A program made the translations under genes and the position numbers. From Henckelia pumila (lineage: Eukaryota > Streptophyta > Magnoliopsida > Lamiales > Gesneriaceae): DNA of 64,000 nt. A model generated the notes under the pieces. The model saw nothing but the letters and a program-made list of their open reading frames with translations, did no database searches and was not told the DNA's origin. Shown here piece after piece: positions 25,325-36,214 of this stretch. The DNA is taken from contig NC_133120.1 in assembly GCF_033568475.1 (NCBI RefSeq), forward strand, positions 93,018,151-93,082,150, given 5' to 3'. How positions within the stretch are numbered: the stretch's first letter is position 1; every line of letters begins with the position of its first letter.

Positions 25325-27342
25325 TGTGAGACCTCGGTTCTAAACATCTAATTAAGGAGTAAACAATAATTAAGCAACCAAGATCTAAGAACTAAAAGCA
25401 AAGCAAAGGAAAAAATTTTTTTTTTAAAGAGGGCCGCGCTCGGGCGGCCGAAAACCGCCGCTCGAGCGCGCCCTGGACAGAGGCGCTACTGATCTCAGAG
25501 TGGGGTGCGCTCGGGCTGCTAAAAATTGCAGCTCGGGCGCCCCCTACAGCAGAAACAGAACAGCAGAAAAACATGCTTTGCAACTCCATCTAAAACTATT
25601 CCAATGCAATCCAAATCAACACATACATTATAAATGCAGTTCCTCCGATTAATACATGAAGTTCTAGAGTTAACAACTACTCCAAAATAGAACATGCCCT
25701 GATAACAACACGGCAAAGCTTGCATGTCAATACAACATAATAACGAAGTTCGATATCTAAACATGTTCTAACAATACTAAGTAGACATGCTGACACGACT
25801 TCTAAACCGAGTCTCACTGCTACAACTTTCTCTCGGAGCTAACCATGCCTCTTCTGACTTGATCCTGCCCCACCTGTTGCCAAGTACACATACAAAACAA
25901 AGCAACAGCCGGATAACCGGTGAGAACGACATTCCCAGTAAAAGAAACATAACAATTTATACAACAATCAACATGATTTCAATACAACAATTAAATTAAT
26001 AACAATGTAATGAATGCATGTCTTTTAAACCGGGATATCAATCTGATAAACGAGGGATTGCTGTTGTGCTTTTGGGATCCCGAGGATAAGATCACGTAAC
26101 AACTCACCGACCCTCCCAATCGAGGTGGTGCCACGTATCCCACTTCTCTAGACTTTGAGCAACCATAATGAGTATGCTAGCACTAGGCGAAATACTACAA
26201 CCTAGGCCACTCAATCATAGTTCCCAAACGTCTAAACAAAAAGGGCGGTTCTGCACGCTGAAAACAAGATTGGCTCAAGATGAATGCATAACATAAATAT
26301 AACACATAAGCCATTTAACAAAAGCCAATACAATCAAACAAGACACAAGTTCCTCATGCTAGAACAAGTGTAAATGCAAGTATGTGATTTCAAAGGGAAA
26401 ACTCGAGAACCACAGTCCCGAGTATGCTATCCCGCTACGATGACTGCTTTTACCTTTCAATGCAGTAGCTTCCAACTCTGGATACGCTGCAAAAGAGACT
26501 GTATCAACAACTATACAATCTAACAATGACAAGGCAACGGTTCAAGGAAATGCTCTATACCGTTCTTTGTTCAAATCTCGGAAACGATCAAACAGCTGCT
26601 AACTCTGGGCTTGATACCTCCAAACGAATCTGTACGGAGACAAAAGAATGATCAATAACCAAGATCAACTTATAAGCCCAGTTCCAACAACTAAAAAACG
26701 GTTCAAAATCCCCAAAACTCAAACCGACGACATAACAGCTATAAACTGAACAAACCGGTAACGCAGACAGCAGTTCAATACCGTTATCAACTCAACTCAA
26801 TGCTAATACAACAACAACAAGACAAACCCAACAAATCTCAAAACCATGATTTTCAAAAATGGCTTCCAAAAATCATAACAATTCCGAACGTCGCTCTATT
26901 TCAAAACCGACAGATAATAAACGATCAGAACTCCGTCAAGAACAACATACTAGAATCTAAATCGATTCTAACAACCTCCGAAAATCAAAACATATCTGAT
27001 CGGAGAAATACTTACGGTATAATGGAGCTCTCACTGCTGTGATCACTAATCTGCCTTCAGAATTAATTTCTAACGGCCGGATCAAGCTCGGGAGGAAATC
27101 TGGAAGCTTGAAATCCAAAAGGGGCGCTTCAATGGAGTCTCTCGGTTGTTGTGGAGGAGGAGGAGGACTTTGGAAAACAATTTCAAGTGTAGATAATATA
27201 TAAAAATTAATATTTGCATTTTAGTCCCTGAAATTTCCAAAATTTGCAAAAAGGACCCTAATCAAAATCGAACCGGCTCGAGAACTCTGTAATCTATGAT
27301 TAACTCAAATAAACTCATTTAAGATAAAAACGGGGCTTTACA
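25325..27342 (-). repeat. 5' LTR (minus strand)
   Basis: Plus-strand ends TGTGAGACCTCGG and GGGCTTTACA. It matches 18338-20360 throughout. The GC-rich inverted repeats are at 25432-25545. Confidence 0.93.
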
Positions 27343-27347
27343 GAACC

Positions 27348-27552
27348 AGAGAGTTCTAACTCAAGCCGGATAAAAAATAGACCAGTTCGTTTTGGATATG
27401 GTCAAGCAAGACAAGACTCTATGAAGGTACAACATAGAACACCTTATTTCAAAAATAGATCCGTTCAAAAGATATATTGGAGGCCTAACTTGTACAATCA
27501 ATCTAGACAGACATATCACCAGCACACACGACACAATATACAAACTTTATGA
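27348..27552 (+). pseudogene. Gag-like coiled-coil frame, second part
   Basis: Continuation of the frame cut at 18337, rich in Arg, Tyr, Gln and Asn (basic, RNA-binding-like) and ending with TGA at 27550-27552. Immediately downstream the frame degenerates. Confidence 0.5.
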
Positions 27553-27880
27553 GACATTTTCAATGATCGACCTGTTAGATTAATCAAAGCTTGGGTTCCT
27601 AAAGGACTAATCCATCGAGGACCCACATAAGATATGGGTACCATAGCATATTTTATTTGTATTTGCAGGTGACAAGTACTGAGAAGAATTGAGAAAGGAA
27701 TTATAGTACAACAAACTTCAGAAAATTACTGAGTATGTTAGAGAACAATATATCCCATCTTCACCGTTCATAATGAAGTTTAAGATGTTTTAAAGCTGCT
27801 GTCCAAATTTCAGCTTGATCCGATGGCTAGATTGTTAGATATGATTTTTTTGAAAATTGTCGCTCAGCAGAACAAGAAAG

Positions 27881-28050
27881 TAGCGCCCCTTGCTAGCGCG
27901 ATAGCGCCCCTGGATAGCGCTTCTAGTGCCCCTCAATAGAGCGATAGCGCTACTAAAGCCCCATAGAAGCGCGATAGCGCTGCTAGCACTCCTTGGAAGC
28001 GCGATAGCGCTTCAGTAGCGCTCCTCCAAAGCGCGATAGCACTGTTGCTA
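27881..28050. repeat. GC-rich minisatellite, about 30-bp unit
   Basis: Five to six imperfect tandem units built on GCGCGATAGCGCT followed by a C/T-rich spacer. Each unit is nearly self-complementary around GCGC-GATA-GCGC. Units diverge by several bases, so the array is old or fast-changing. Confidence 0.8.
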
Positions 28051-29133
28051 TGAAGAGCATGCGAGCCCGCACCAATCTTGGAGACTAGATGAAGAACTGT
28101 GAAAAATAAAAGCTCGATGGGATTTCATCTACATATAAAAGAGATTTTTAAGATCACAAGAACACGCCACACAACACAAAATATGGAGAGAAACGCAACA
28201 GATTGAGGGGGAATGAAGATTCTCTCTGGCATCTTAATTGAAGAAGAAAGCAGATCAGTCGAGAAGAAGAATAGAAAAACTGAGCAAAGCAGATCAATGT
28301 ATCCAACAGGAACCAGATCAACTTGGAGGTAACATATCAACTCGAAGATATAGAGCAAGAGATAAGAATCCAGATAAGTTGGAGCAGATCAAATAACTTA
28401 AGCTGGCGCAGTTCAGTAAATCAATCATATCTCATAGCTTGGTGATCCAAATGACTTGAGGCTAAAACGGTTGGAAATATTACTCAAATATATAGAAGTC
28501 ATATCTCAGGCCCGATGAGTTAATTCGGACGTTATCAAGGCGAAAAGTTGGTCGCAACATCGATCTGGATGCAAACCAGATCAAAGTTACAACAGCCAGA
28601 TCAAACAGACCAGCTCTGGTATTTTGGCCATAACTTACAGCTCGCTTATTCAAACGGGATGATTAAGTATGCGTTACGAAGCTAAGACAATGATCTACAA
28701 ATCATCTTGAATAAGTTTAATCTGAATCGGAGTGTAAGAAGCAGATAAAGCATGATGAAGTTTCAAGATCTGCACAGAAATTCTGCAGAACAGAATTTCT
28801 GACACAACTTAGTATTTCGAGTATATCTCTCACATACAAACTCAAAATCTAGCGATTCTTGATTCCGTGGAAAGCCAAGAGAAAGAGCTATAACTTTTAT
28901 GTTTATCATTTTGCCCATAAATCAGTGAATCAAGAGCTATAAGCAAGTGAAAAGATCAGATCGAATCATAAACGAACCAGATCAATTGAAATGATGCAGA
29001 TCAACTAAGAGGCTAGATCAACTATGAACCAGAACAGATCAAAGCTTTACCAGATCAAATTCGGACCAAACCAGATCAAATCTTGACCAGACCCGATGAT
29101 TTTGACCATATCAACGTCAGATCAAATCAGATT

Positions 29134-29162
29134 GGACCAGACCAGACCAGACCAGACCAGAC
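29134..29162 (+). repeat. (ACCAG)n pentanucleotide repeat
   Basis: Five perfect tandem ACCAG units, embedded in a longer region where ACCAGATCAAA recurs irregularly. Confidence 0.9.
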
Positions 29163-29364
29163 ATATCAAACAACCAGATCAATCAATTCATCCAAATGAA
29201 CACTTCATTTGGAATCACCTTTTAAGGGGGAACAAATTCAAAGAAAGTAAGAGCATATCAAAGAACGACTAAAAAGGAAAAGATCATTAGTTGATGTGAT
29301 TGTCAAAAAGAGGGAAAATGACAGATAAATTGCTTACTTTTATCAAACACCAAAATGGGGAAAT

Positions 29365-29917
29365 TGTTAGGAATTCAAGATCTAAGTTTCGATGTTTGAA
29401 AAATTACCTAAGTCATCAATTGAAGAAGAAAAGGCAGAAGAAGCAAGGAGCAGATCAATTGAAGAAGCAGAAGCAGAAGAAGCAAGTATCAGATCAATTG
29501 AAGATTAGCTCAACAACCAAGGAGCTTTTTGTGCTAAAAGACAAAAGGCATTAAAAGAAGATTTGAATGTTACTAAAAAAGAACCAGAAAGTCAAGATCT
29601 TAGAGCAAATTAAGGAGACTTGTCAGACACCTTAACGGATACTTTCTGAAGGCTATAAATACAATAGACAAGCAAGAAAAAAAATGAGAGAGCTACAGAA
29701 AGAGAAGAGAATACACGATCAGAAATATCGAGTTGTAAGATTATATCAGATCAGTTGAGTGTTCTGTAAAACACTACCTTTGTAACAAGAAACAGTCAAG
29801 GGCTGTGTTCTTGAGTGTCTAGGAGTTCTGAGATAGGCAGAGGTGTAAGTCCAATCTTGGATCGGATCTGTGCAAATTGCTTGTATAAGATCAAAGTCTT
29901 TTAGAAGAGAGTGAATC
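29365..29917 (+). repeat. Truncated 3' LTR of copia-like element
   Basis: Matches 16520 onward with few changes, then the match stops after GAGAGTGAATCCTTC. The last about 265 bases of the LTR are missing, and sequence of an unrelated copia element starts directly. Confidence 0.85.
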
Positions 29918-30006
29918 CTTCTCGAATAAAACAAACTTACTGGCGCAAACAATACGGAATGATTCCATAAGTTAAGATTGTCCTAAGTTCGGGAAAGATT
30001 TTCTAA

Positions 30007-33000
30007 GTGTTAGAAAAGGCTTCTCCGAAAACAACCCCGGCTGATGTAACTGCCGAAAGGTTGGCCGAACTAGAGAAATGGTTGGACCATGATCTCAAGG
30101 CCAAATGTTACATGCAAAATTGGACAAATCTAAACAAGTTTGCCATCACTGCAAGAAACCCGGTCATTGGAAACGTAGCTGCAAGGAATACCTCGAGCAG
30201 TTGCGAACTGCAAAGGGTATGTTTTACATTGAAATAAATGTTTTTCTTAATACTACTTCTTGGGTATTGGATACCAGATGTAGATCTCACATTTGCAATG
30301 AGTTGCAAATGATGACAAGAAGTAATAGGCTAAGGATGGATGAGACCCAGTCAAGGCTCGGGAATGGTTCCAGAGTTAAATCCATAGCTATGGGAAATAT
30401 TTGTTTAATTTTGCAAACCAATTTTAAGTTGTATTATGAGAAAGATATTTTTTATTTGTGCCAAAGATTTCATTAAAACATTATTTCTATTTCTATGCTT
30501 GATAGAGATGGGTTTTCTTGTAATTTTGTGAATGGGATTTGCAATATTTACAAGAATGAATGTTTGATTTGAAGTGGACAATTTAAAACGATCTATATAA
30601 CTTAAAATTAAAAGACGTTTCAATGAATTATGTCGATAAACCGGTAACAACAAATAAAAGGAAAAACGATAGTCAAAACCCGGCAAATCTTTGGCATGCT
30701 AGGCTAGGTCATATTTTCTCAAGGAGGATGAACAAGCTAGTGGGAGAGGGCATGTTTGATATGTCTGATATTAACTCTCTACCTACTTGTGAATCCTGCC
30801 TGAAAGGAAAAATGACTAAATCTCCATTCAATGGGAAACCTGAGCGTAGCCAAAATCTGTTGGATTTGATCCATACAGATGTTTGTGGTCCATTTAGAAT
30901 TGGTACTCAATTTGGCCACACTTACTTCATTACCTTTACTGATGATTATTCAAGGTATGGTTCGATCCATGATGAGCTTCACTGAGCTCCCACCATCGTT
31001 TTGGGGCTACGCGCTTGAAACGGCGGTTTTGTTGTTGAACAACGTTCACACTAAAGCAGTAGATAAAACACCATACGAGTTATGGAATGGAAAAGCTCCT
31101 AAGTATTTGTACTTGAGGATTTGGGGATGTCCTGCTTACGTGAAGCAGACAGTGGGAGATAAGTTGGATAGTCGATCCATCTTATGTTATTTTGTGGGGT
31201 ATCCGAAGAATTCAATCGGATATTATTTCTATCATCCTGCTGAAACAAAGGTGTTTGTTTCAAGGAATGCCACCTTCTTGGAGAAGGAATTCTTATTGGA
31301 TAAGAAAGGCAAGATGATGGAACTCGAAGAAATTCGAGAAGAACCCGAAATACAAATTAACGATCCTACACCTCAAGAATCATCACAAGACACGCCTATT
31401 GCTAGAAGATCCGAGAGGACTTCTAGGCCTCCTGTTAGATATGGTCTTCTTCTTGAAGGGGATCAAAGTGAACCCGATATTGGATGTGATCCAAGAAACT
31501 TCAAGGAAGCAATTTCTGATGCGGATTCTAATTTATGGCTTGAAGCAATGCAGTCGGAAATAGACTCGATGCATTCAAACCAAGTTTGGTCTTTAGTAGA
31601 TCCTCCTGATGGAATTGTTCCAATAGGATGTAAATGGATTTACAAAAGAAAACTTGGGCCTGATGGCAAGGTGTTGACCTACAAGGCACGATTGGTGGCG
31701 AAAGGTTATACTCAAGACAAGGAGTTGACTATGATGAAACCTTTTCACCAGTTGCAATGTTCAAGTCCATAAGAATCCTTATTGCCTTAGCTGCTTGGTA
31801 TGACTATGAGATATGGCAAATGGATGTGAAGACTGCATTCCTTAATGGAAACATTAAGGAGGATATCTATATGATGCAGCATGAGGGATACACATCTGTG
31901 GGAAGCGAGCGTAAGGTATGCAAGCTTCAAAGATCAATTTATGGTCTCAAACAAGCATCAAGAAGTTGGAACCAAAAATTTGATGAAACAATAAAGGATT
32001 TTGGTTTCATCAAGAACCCGGAGGAACCATGCGTGTACAAGAAAGTAATTAAGGATGCTGTGACATTCTTAGTACTTTATGTTGATGACATCCTACTCAT
32101 TGGGAATGATGTAGGGATGTTGCAGTCAACAAAGATATGGTTATCAGGTAGATTCTCGATGAAGGATTTAGGTGAGGCATCCTATATTCTAGGAATTCAG
32201 ATCTATAGAGATAGATCTAAAAGAATGATAGGACTCACTCAATCAACTTACATCGAAACCATATTGAAAAGGTTTTCAATGGATGGGTCCAAGAGAGGAC
32301 ATCTACCTATGTGTCATGGAGTTTCTCTATCCAAGTCCATGTGTCCCAAGACTGATGAAGAGATAGAGAAAATGACACATGTACCATATGCGTCAGCCAT
32401 AGGTAGTATCATGTATGGGATGATATCTATCAGACCGGATGTAGCATTTGCTCTGAGTGTCACGAGCAGATATCAAGCCAATCCCGGTCAAATGCATTGG
32501 AAAGCCGTGAAGGACATTCTTAAGTACTTACGAAGGACTAAGAATATGTTCATGGTATATGGAGGAAGAGAATTGAGATTGGAAGGCTACACCGACTCTA
32601 GCTTCCAAAGTGACGTGGATGACTCGAAGTCAACCTCTGGATTGGTGTTCATACTCAATGGCGGTGCTGTCTCTTGGAAGAGTTCTAAGCAGGACACCAC
32701 AGCGGATTCCACCACTGAGGCAGAATACATTGCGGCATCAGCTGCTGCTAAAGAGGCCGTTTGGATGAGGAATTTCGTCCAAGAGTTGGGCGTTATTCCT
32801 GAAGCTGTTGGTCCAGTCCCGGTGTACTGTGACAACACGGGTGCCGTTGCTCAGGCAAAGGAACCAAGGTCTCATCAAAGATCTAAACACGTACTGAGGA
32901 AATACCACATCATCCGGGAGATCGTGGAAAGAGGAGACATCACTGTCGAGAGAGTGGCCTCTGCAGACAATATCGCTGATCCACTTACTAAGCCCTTGCC

Positions 33001-33064
33001 AGGACCATTATTTGACAAACATCGCGAAGCAATGGGACTACGTAGTATGACTAGTTGGCTTTAG
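30007..33064 (+). pseudogene. Copia Gag-Pol remnant, internally deleted
   Basis: The zinc knuckle CHHCKKPGHWKRSC is intact. The protease active site reads DTR where family members have DTG. The integrase zinc region (LWHARLGH ... CESCLKGK) and the first catalytic block (HTDVCGP) are present. The frame then jumps, near 30960, from a DDYSRYG motif to the region after the catalytic core, with loss of the second Asp and the Glu and a frame change. A one-base loss near 31715 shifts the frame again before reverse transcriptase. Reverse transcriptase (YVDD) and RNase H (GYTDSSF, TEAEYIA, YCDNTGA) occupy an open 435-codon frame at 31757-33064. Confidence 0.92.
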
Positions 33065-33078
33065 GGCAAGTGGGAGAT

Positions 33079-34901
33079 TGAAAGAGTGGCTAAGGGCTTT
33101 TATGACTCTATGTATAAACAATCTTTTGTTTAATATAATTTACACTTTTATAATGGCATTTACTTTATCTTTTATCATATTATTATGTTGTGACATACTA
33201 TAAGATGTTTAGATGAAGACCTTGAATATACTATAGTGTATGTAAGATGTGGTGGCACATGGGGATGGCTATCATGAAACACATCTTATAGTCACTGTAT
33301 ATTCTAAACAGTTCCTAGTCGATTGAGCCGTCCGTTAATAAGGATAAGGATCGCTCGAGATTGAGACTAGAATTTGCGATGCCGAGTACCACGTTTCATT
33401 GGTATAGAACATAGAGATGTTCAAAGCATGCAAATGGATATTCATACGATGAATGATCGAACTACCCTATCCGGACTTTCCAAGTGGTTATCACTTATCG
33501 AGTGGATAAAGTCCGCGGTTTTGGTTGTACACCATTAGTCCTTACTACTTGAAACATCATTGAGACTCTATATGCTAGTACTGTACTTTGACTCGTTTAC
33601 CGACTCTATTGGGGTCATCAGGTGTCGGGATTGGGTACAGTTACGACACATATAGGAGTCGATGCTTTGTTGTCAAGGATTCACCACATACTTGATAGTG
33701 TGGATATCCTATGCAATCTGAGGAGATATTAGTGTGACGAATCTCTGGCCAGAGTACATGATGTGTTTTTTAAGAAATGGTTTCTTAGTAGCACATGTGA
33801 TGTCACTATTTGATCTTCAAGATGTATTGCATAGTTATCGAATCTCGAACGACTCTCGATTTACCAATGGTTGTTGATTCGATCGGGATATTTGGTTGAA
33901 GGGACCGTACTGTACGCTAACCAAAATCTATTGGTTCTTGCAGGCACTATCAGTGATACCTAGGGAATCATGGGGCGATGTTGCTAGGCGCTCTTACCAT
34001 GATTCGATGGGCAAGTCGGAAATTGTTGTTCCGAGTCACAAGGAGTTGTGAGCCCACGGCTAGCTGTATCCTTGAACCATTGAGGGTCACACAAGTAATG
34101 GATTTCTAATTTCCGTTGAGATAGTTAAATTTAAAGAGTTAAATTTAATGAATAAAGAAGTGGGACTTCTTATATCAGAGTAGAAGAGTAAGATTTCCTA
34201 AAATGACATAGGGATGGGCATTTTTGGAAATCACTGAATTCGGATTCAGAAAATTTATCTTGACTTTAAAAGATGTAGAAATGGTTTCTGTGCACATTGG
34301 TGAAATTGGTTTATCAATCTGAGTCACGATGAATGTTATATTAATTTCTGAACATGCGGGCTTTGCTTGTCAGACTTGAACTTATGACTAATGGGCCCTA
34401 AGCTGTTAGCCGCCCACATTATAAATAAGTTATTGCAGTACAAAAATTACACAACAGAGGTCACAAAATTTTCGAAAACCCTAGCTGTTCTCTCTAGGTG
34501 TGGCCGCCCCCTCTCCTCTCTCTGTTCGAAAATTCCAGCCTGTGAATTTTGAATTTGCAGTCTGGTTTAACGGATCAAATTCGTTAATTCTCTTCGTAGA
34601 AACTTCTGATAGATTTTCTAGTGCAATCTATCAGAGGGATTCGAATTCTGTTCGTGGACCTGATTGAAGAATTGTTCGTCCATCAGTTTCTGGGATATAC
34701 AACAAGAGCAGAGTTATCTGTTGGTGTCCATAATCTCGTTTCGAGATTCAAGGTAAAAATTTAATTGTTATTTAATTTTTACACGCACAATTTAATCGTA
34801 AAGTTTTGATACCCATGATATGGAATCGTTCCATATAAAATTTTAAAACTTCCGCTGCACCGGGTATCAATTCTGATTGATCTAAACACCGTTTTCCAAC
34901 A
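33079..34901 (+). repeat. 3' LTR of truncated copia element
   Basis: It follows the purine tract GGGCAAGTGGGAGAT and starts TGAAAGAGTGGC. No partner LTR is in the window, so the end is estimated at CCAACA near 34901. TATAAATAAG (34421-34430) is a candidate TATA. No coding frame. Confidence 0.65.
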
Positions 34902-36107
34902 CATGCAACATTTCAAAGTGTTTATACGTTATTAAAATCTGAATTTAACATACATATCAGGATTTAAATAAACATTATGAATTATTAACTGGGAATTATT
35001 TGTTTTACGGAAAAATTTACGAGTGAAACTTATTTTTGTTTCCGAATATTAAAAAATGATGGATAATCTTTCAATAACAAAATATTTTTTTCGTTTGGAA
35101 GATTGTACAAATAACAACGTATATATTGATCATACGAAATGATCTATTAAATATGTTCAGAGAATATGTATTTATCGGTGGAAACATCGAATTTGTTTCA
35201 AAATACCAAAAAATTATAATCCAAGATGAAATAGATTTTATATCACAGATCTTTAAGAATATTTAGTCATCGAAAATTTAAATTTTTTATTTCAGAACAA
35301 CGAAGCAGATTTGTACCAGCGAATATACATAGATCATTCTCTTGGTTTAACTTGAAGGTTGGAACTCCGGTTATGTTGCTGCGACACATAGATCATTCTC
35401 TTGGTTTATGCAATGACACTAGATTGATATTGACGAGGTTCGGAACCATGTTTTGGAAGGACAAATTTTGACTGAAAGTAATGAGGATCACAAATTATTT
35501 ATTTCAAGAATGTCTTTGACACCTTCTGATCCAATTAATACTTCCTTTTAAATTTCAAAGAAAACGGTATCCTTTGATTGTATCATATGCAATGACAATC
35601 AACAAAAGTCAGGGTCAATCATTGTCTCATGTAGGACTTTTTTTGAGAAATCTCGTGTTTAGTCATGGTCAATTGTATGTCGCTGTATCTAGAGTTACCA
35701 ATTCTAAGGGTCTCAAAATATTGATATGTGATAGCAAGACCAACCAGAAAAATTCAAAAACAAACGTTGTTTTTAAGAAAGTTTTCCAAAATTTATAAGA
35801 TAATTTGTTTGTTTTCTAATTGTATGATATATAATCCATTTAGCTAATTTGAATTTCAACTATTTGTTCAAATGTTCGTTTTTACTATTTTTTTATCATT
35901 AATTATATAAAATAACATCATATACAACACACACGACATCTGTTTTATTTAAAGATTGTCTTTTATAGTTTTAAAATTATTTTCAGTAAAATTAAATTTG
36001 TTTATATTTTAATTTAAAACTCAAAAGTTTTCACATCATCCACCAATTTAATCATACAACACGCGAGATATAATCCGTACATCGCACAAGCACAAATAGA
36101 ATACTAG
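34902..36107 (+). mobile_element. 3' end of a decayed Helitron
   Basis: It contains the C-terminal part of a PIF1-type helicase and ends at CTAG followed by T (36104-36108), the usual Helitron 3' terminus. A GC-containing stretch (CCGTACATCGCACAAG) just upstream could be the remnant of the terminal hairpin. The left end is lost against the copia LTR. Confidence 0.6.
35330..35798 (+). pseudogene. Helitron/PIF1 helicase C-terminal fragment
   Basis: An open segment of 74 codons (35574-35798) contains [12 protein letters not shown] and LYVAVSRV, conserved late motifs of PIF1-like helicases encoded by plant Helitrons. Upstream, about 35350-35570, further helicase-like pieces (GTPVMLLR, then a TRL-type segment) appear in other frames, broken by stops. 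A 23-base string (ACATAGATCATTCTCTTGGT...) is duplicated at 35328 and 35386. It is non-functional. Confidence 0.75.
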
Positions 36108-36214
36108 TTCAATATAAAAAGATACTTGAGTTTTCTCATCATACGAATAGGCCGGTTATAACAAGTTACCAAAATCAACAAACACCAACCCTTTTATTTA
36201 ATAAAATGTTCACT

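Larger units (their letters stand above)
18338..27342 (-). mobile_element. Tekay-like Ty3/gypsy element with nonsense-riddled gag-pol
   Basis: A full-length element bounded by the 5-bp duplication GAACC (18333-18337 and 27343-27347), LTRs of 2023 and 2018 bp, primer site and polypurine tract. The LTRs differ at roughly 27 positions plus a few one-base indels (about 1.3%), so it is young. It lies in the gag-like frame of the surrounding copia-like element and is therefore younger than that element. Confidence 0.95.
27553..29364 (+). other. Non-coding interior of copia-like element
   Basis: No pol domain is visible in any frame. Features are a GC-rich minisatellite (27881-28050), many repeats of the string CAGATCAA between about 28250 and 29200, an ACCAG pentamer run (29134-29162), and a purine-rich tract before the LTR. 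Confidence 0.7.
16520..29917 (+). mobile_element. Non-autonomous copia-like LTR element, interrupted
   Basis: The 5' LTR (TGTTAGGA...TCCTAACA) is followed by a TGGTATCAGAG primer site and a gag-like region. The Tekay-like element at 18338-27342 is inserted in that region. Non-coding DNA, a purine tract (AAAATGGGGAAAT) and a truncated 3' LTR follow. No protease, integrase, reverse transcriptase or RNase H frame exists in its own about 3 kb of interior, so it must have depended on another element. The left flank is TGACA; the right end is lost, so no TSD can be tested. Confidence 0.75.
29918..34901 (+). mobile_element. 5'-truncated Ty1/copia element
   Basis: Only the part from late Gag to the 3' LTR is present. 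Its 5' LTR and most of Gag are absent, and the left end is fused to the truncated LTR of another element. Coding order Gag, protease, integrase, reverse transcriptase, RNase H is that of Ty1/copia. The lineage within copia is not assigned. Confidence 0.85.
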
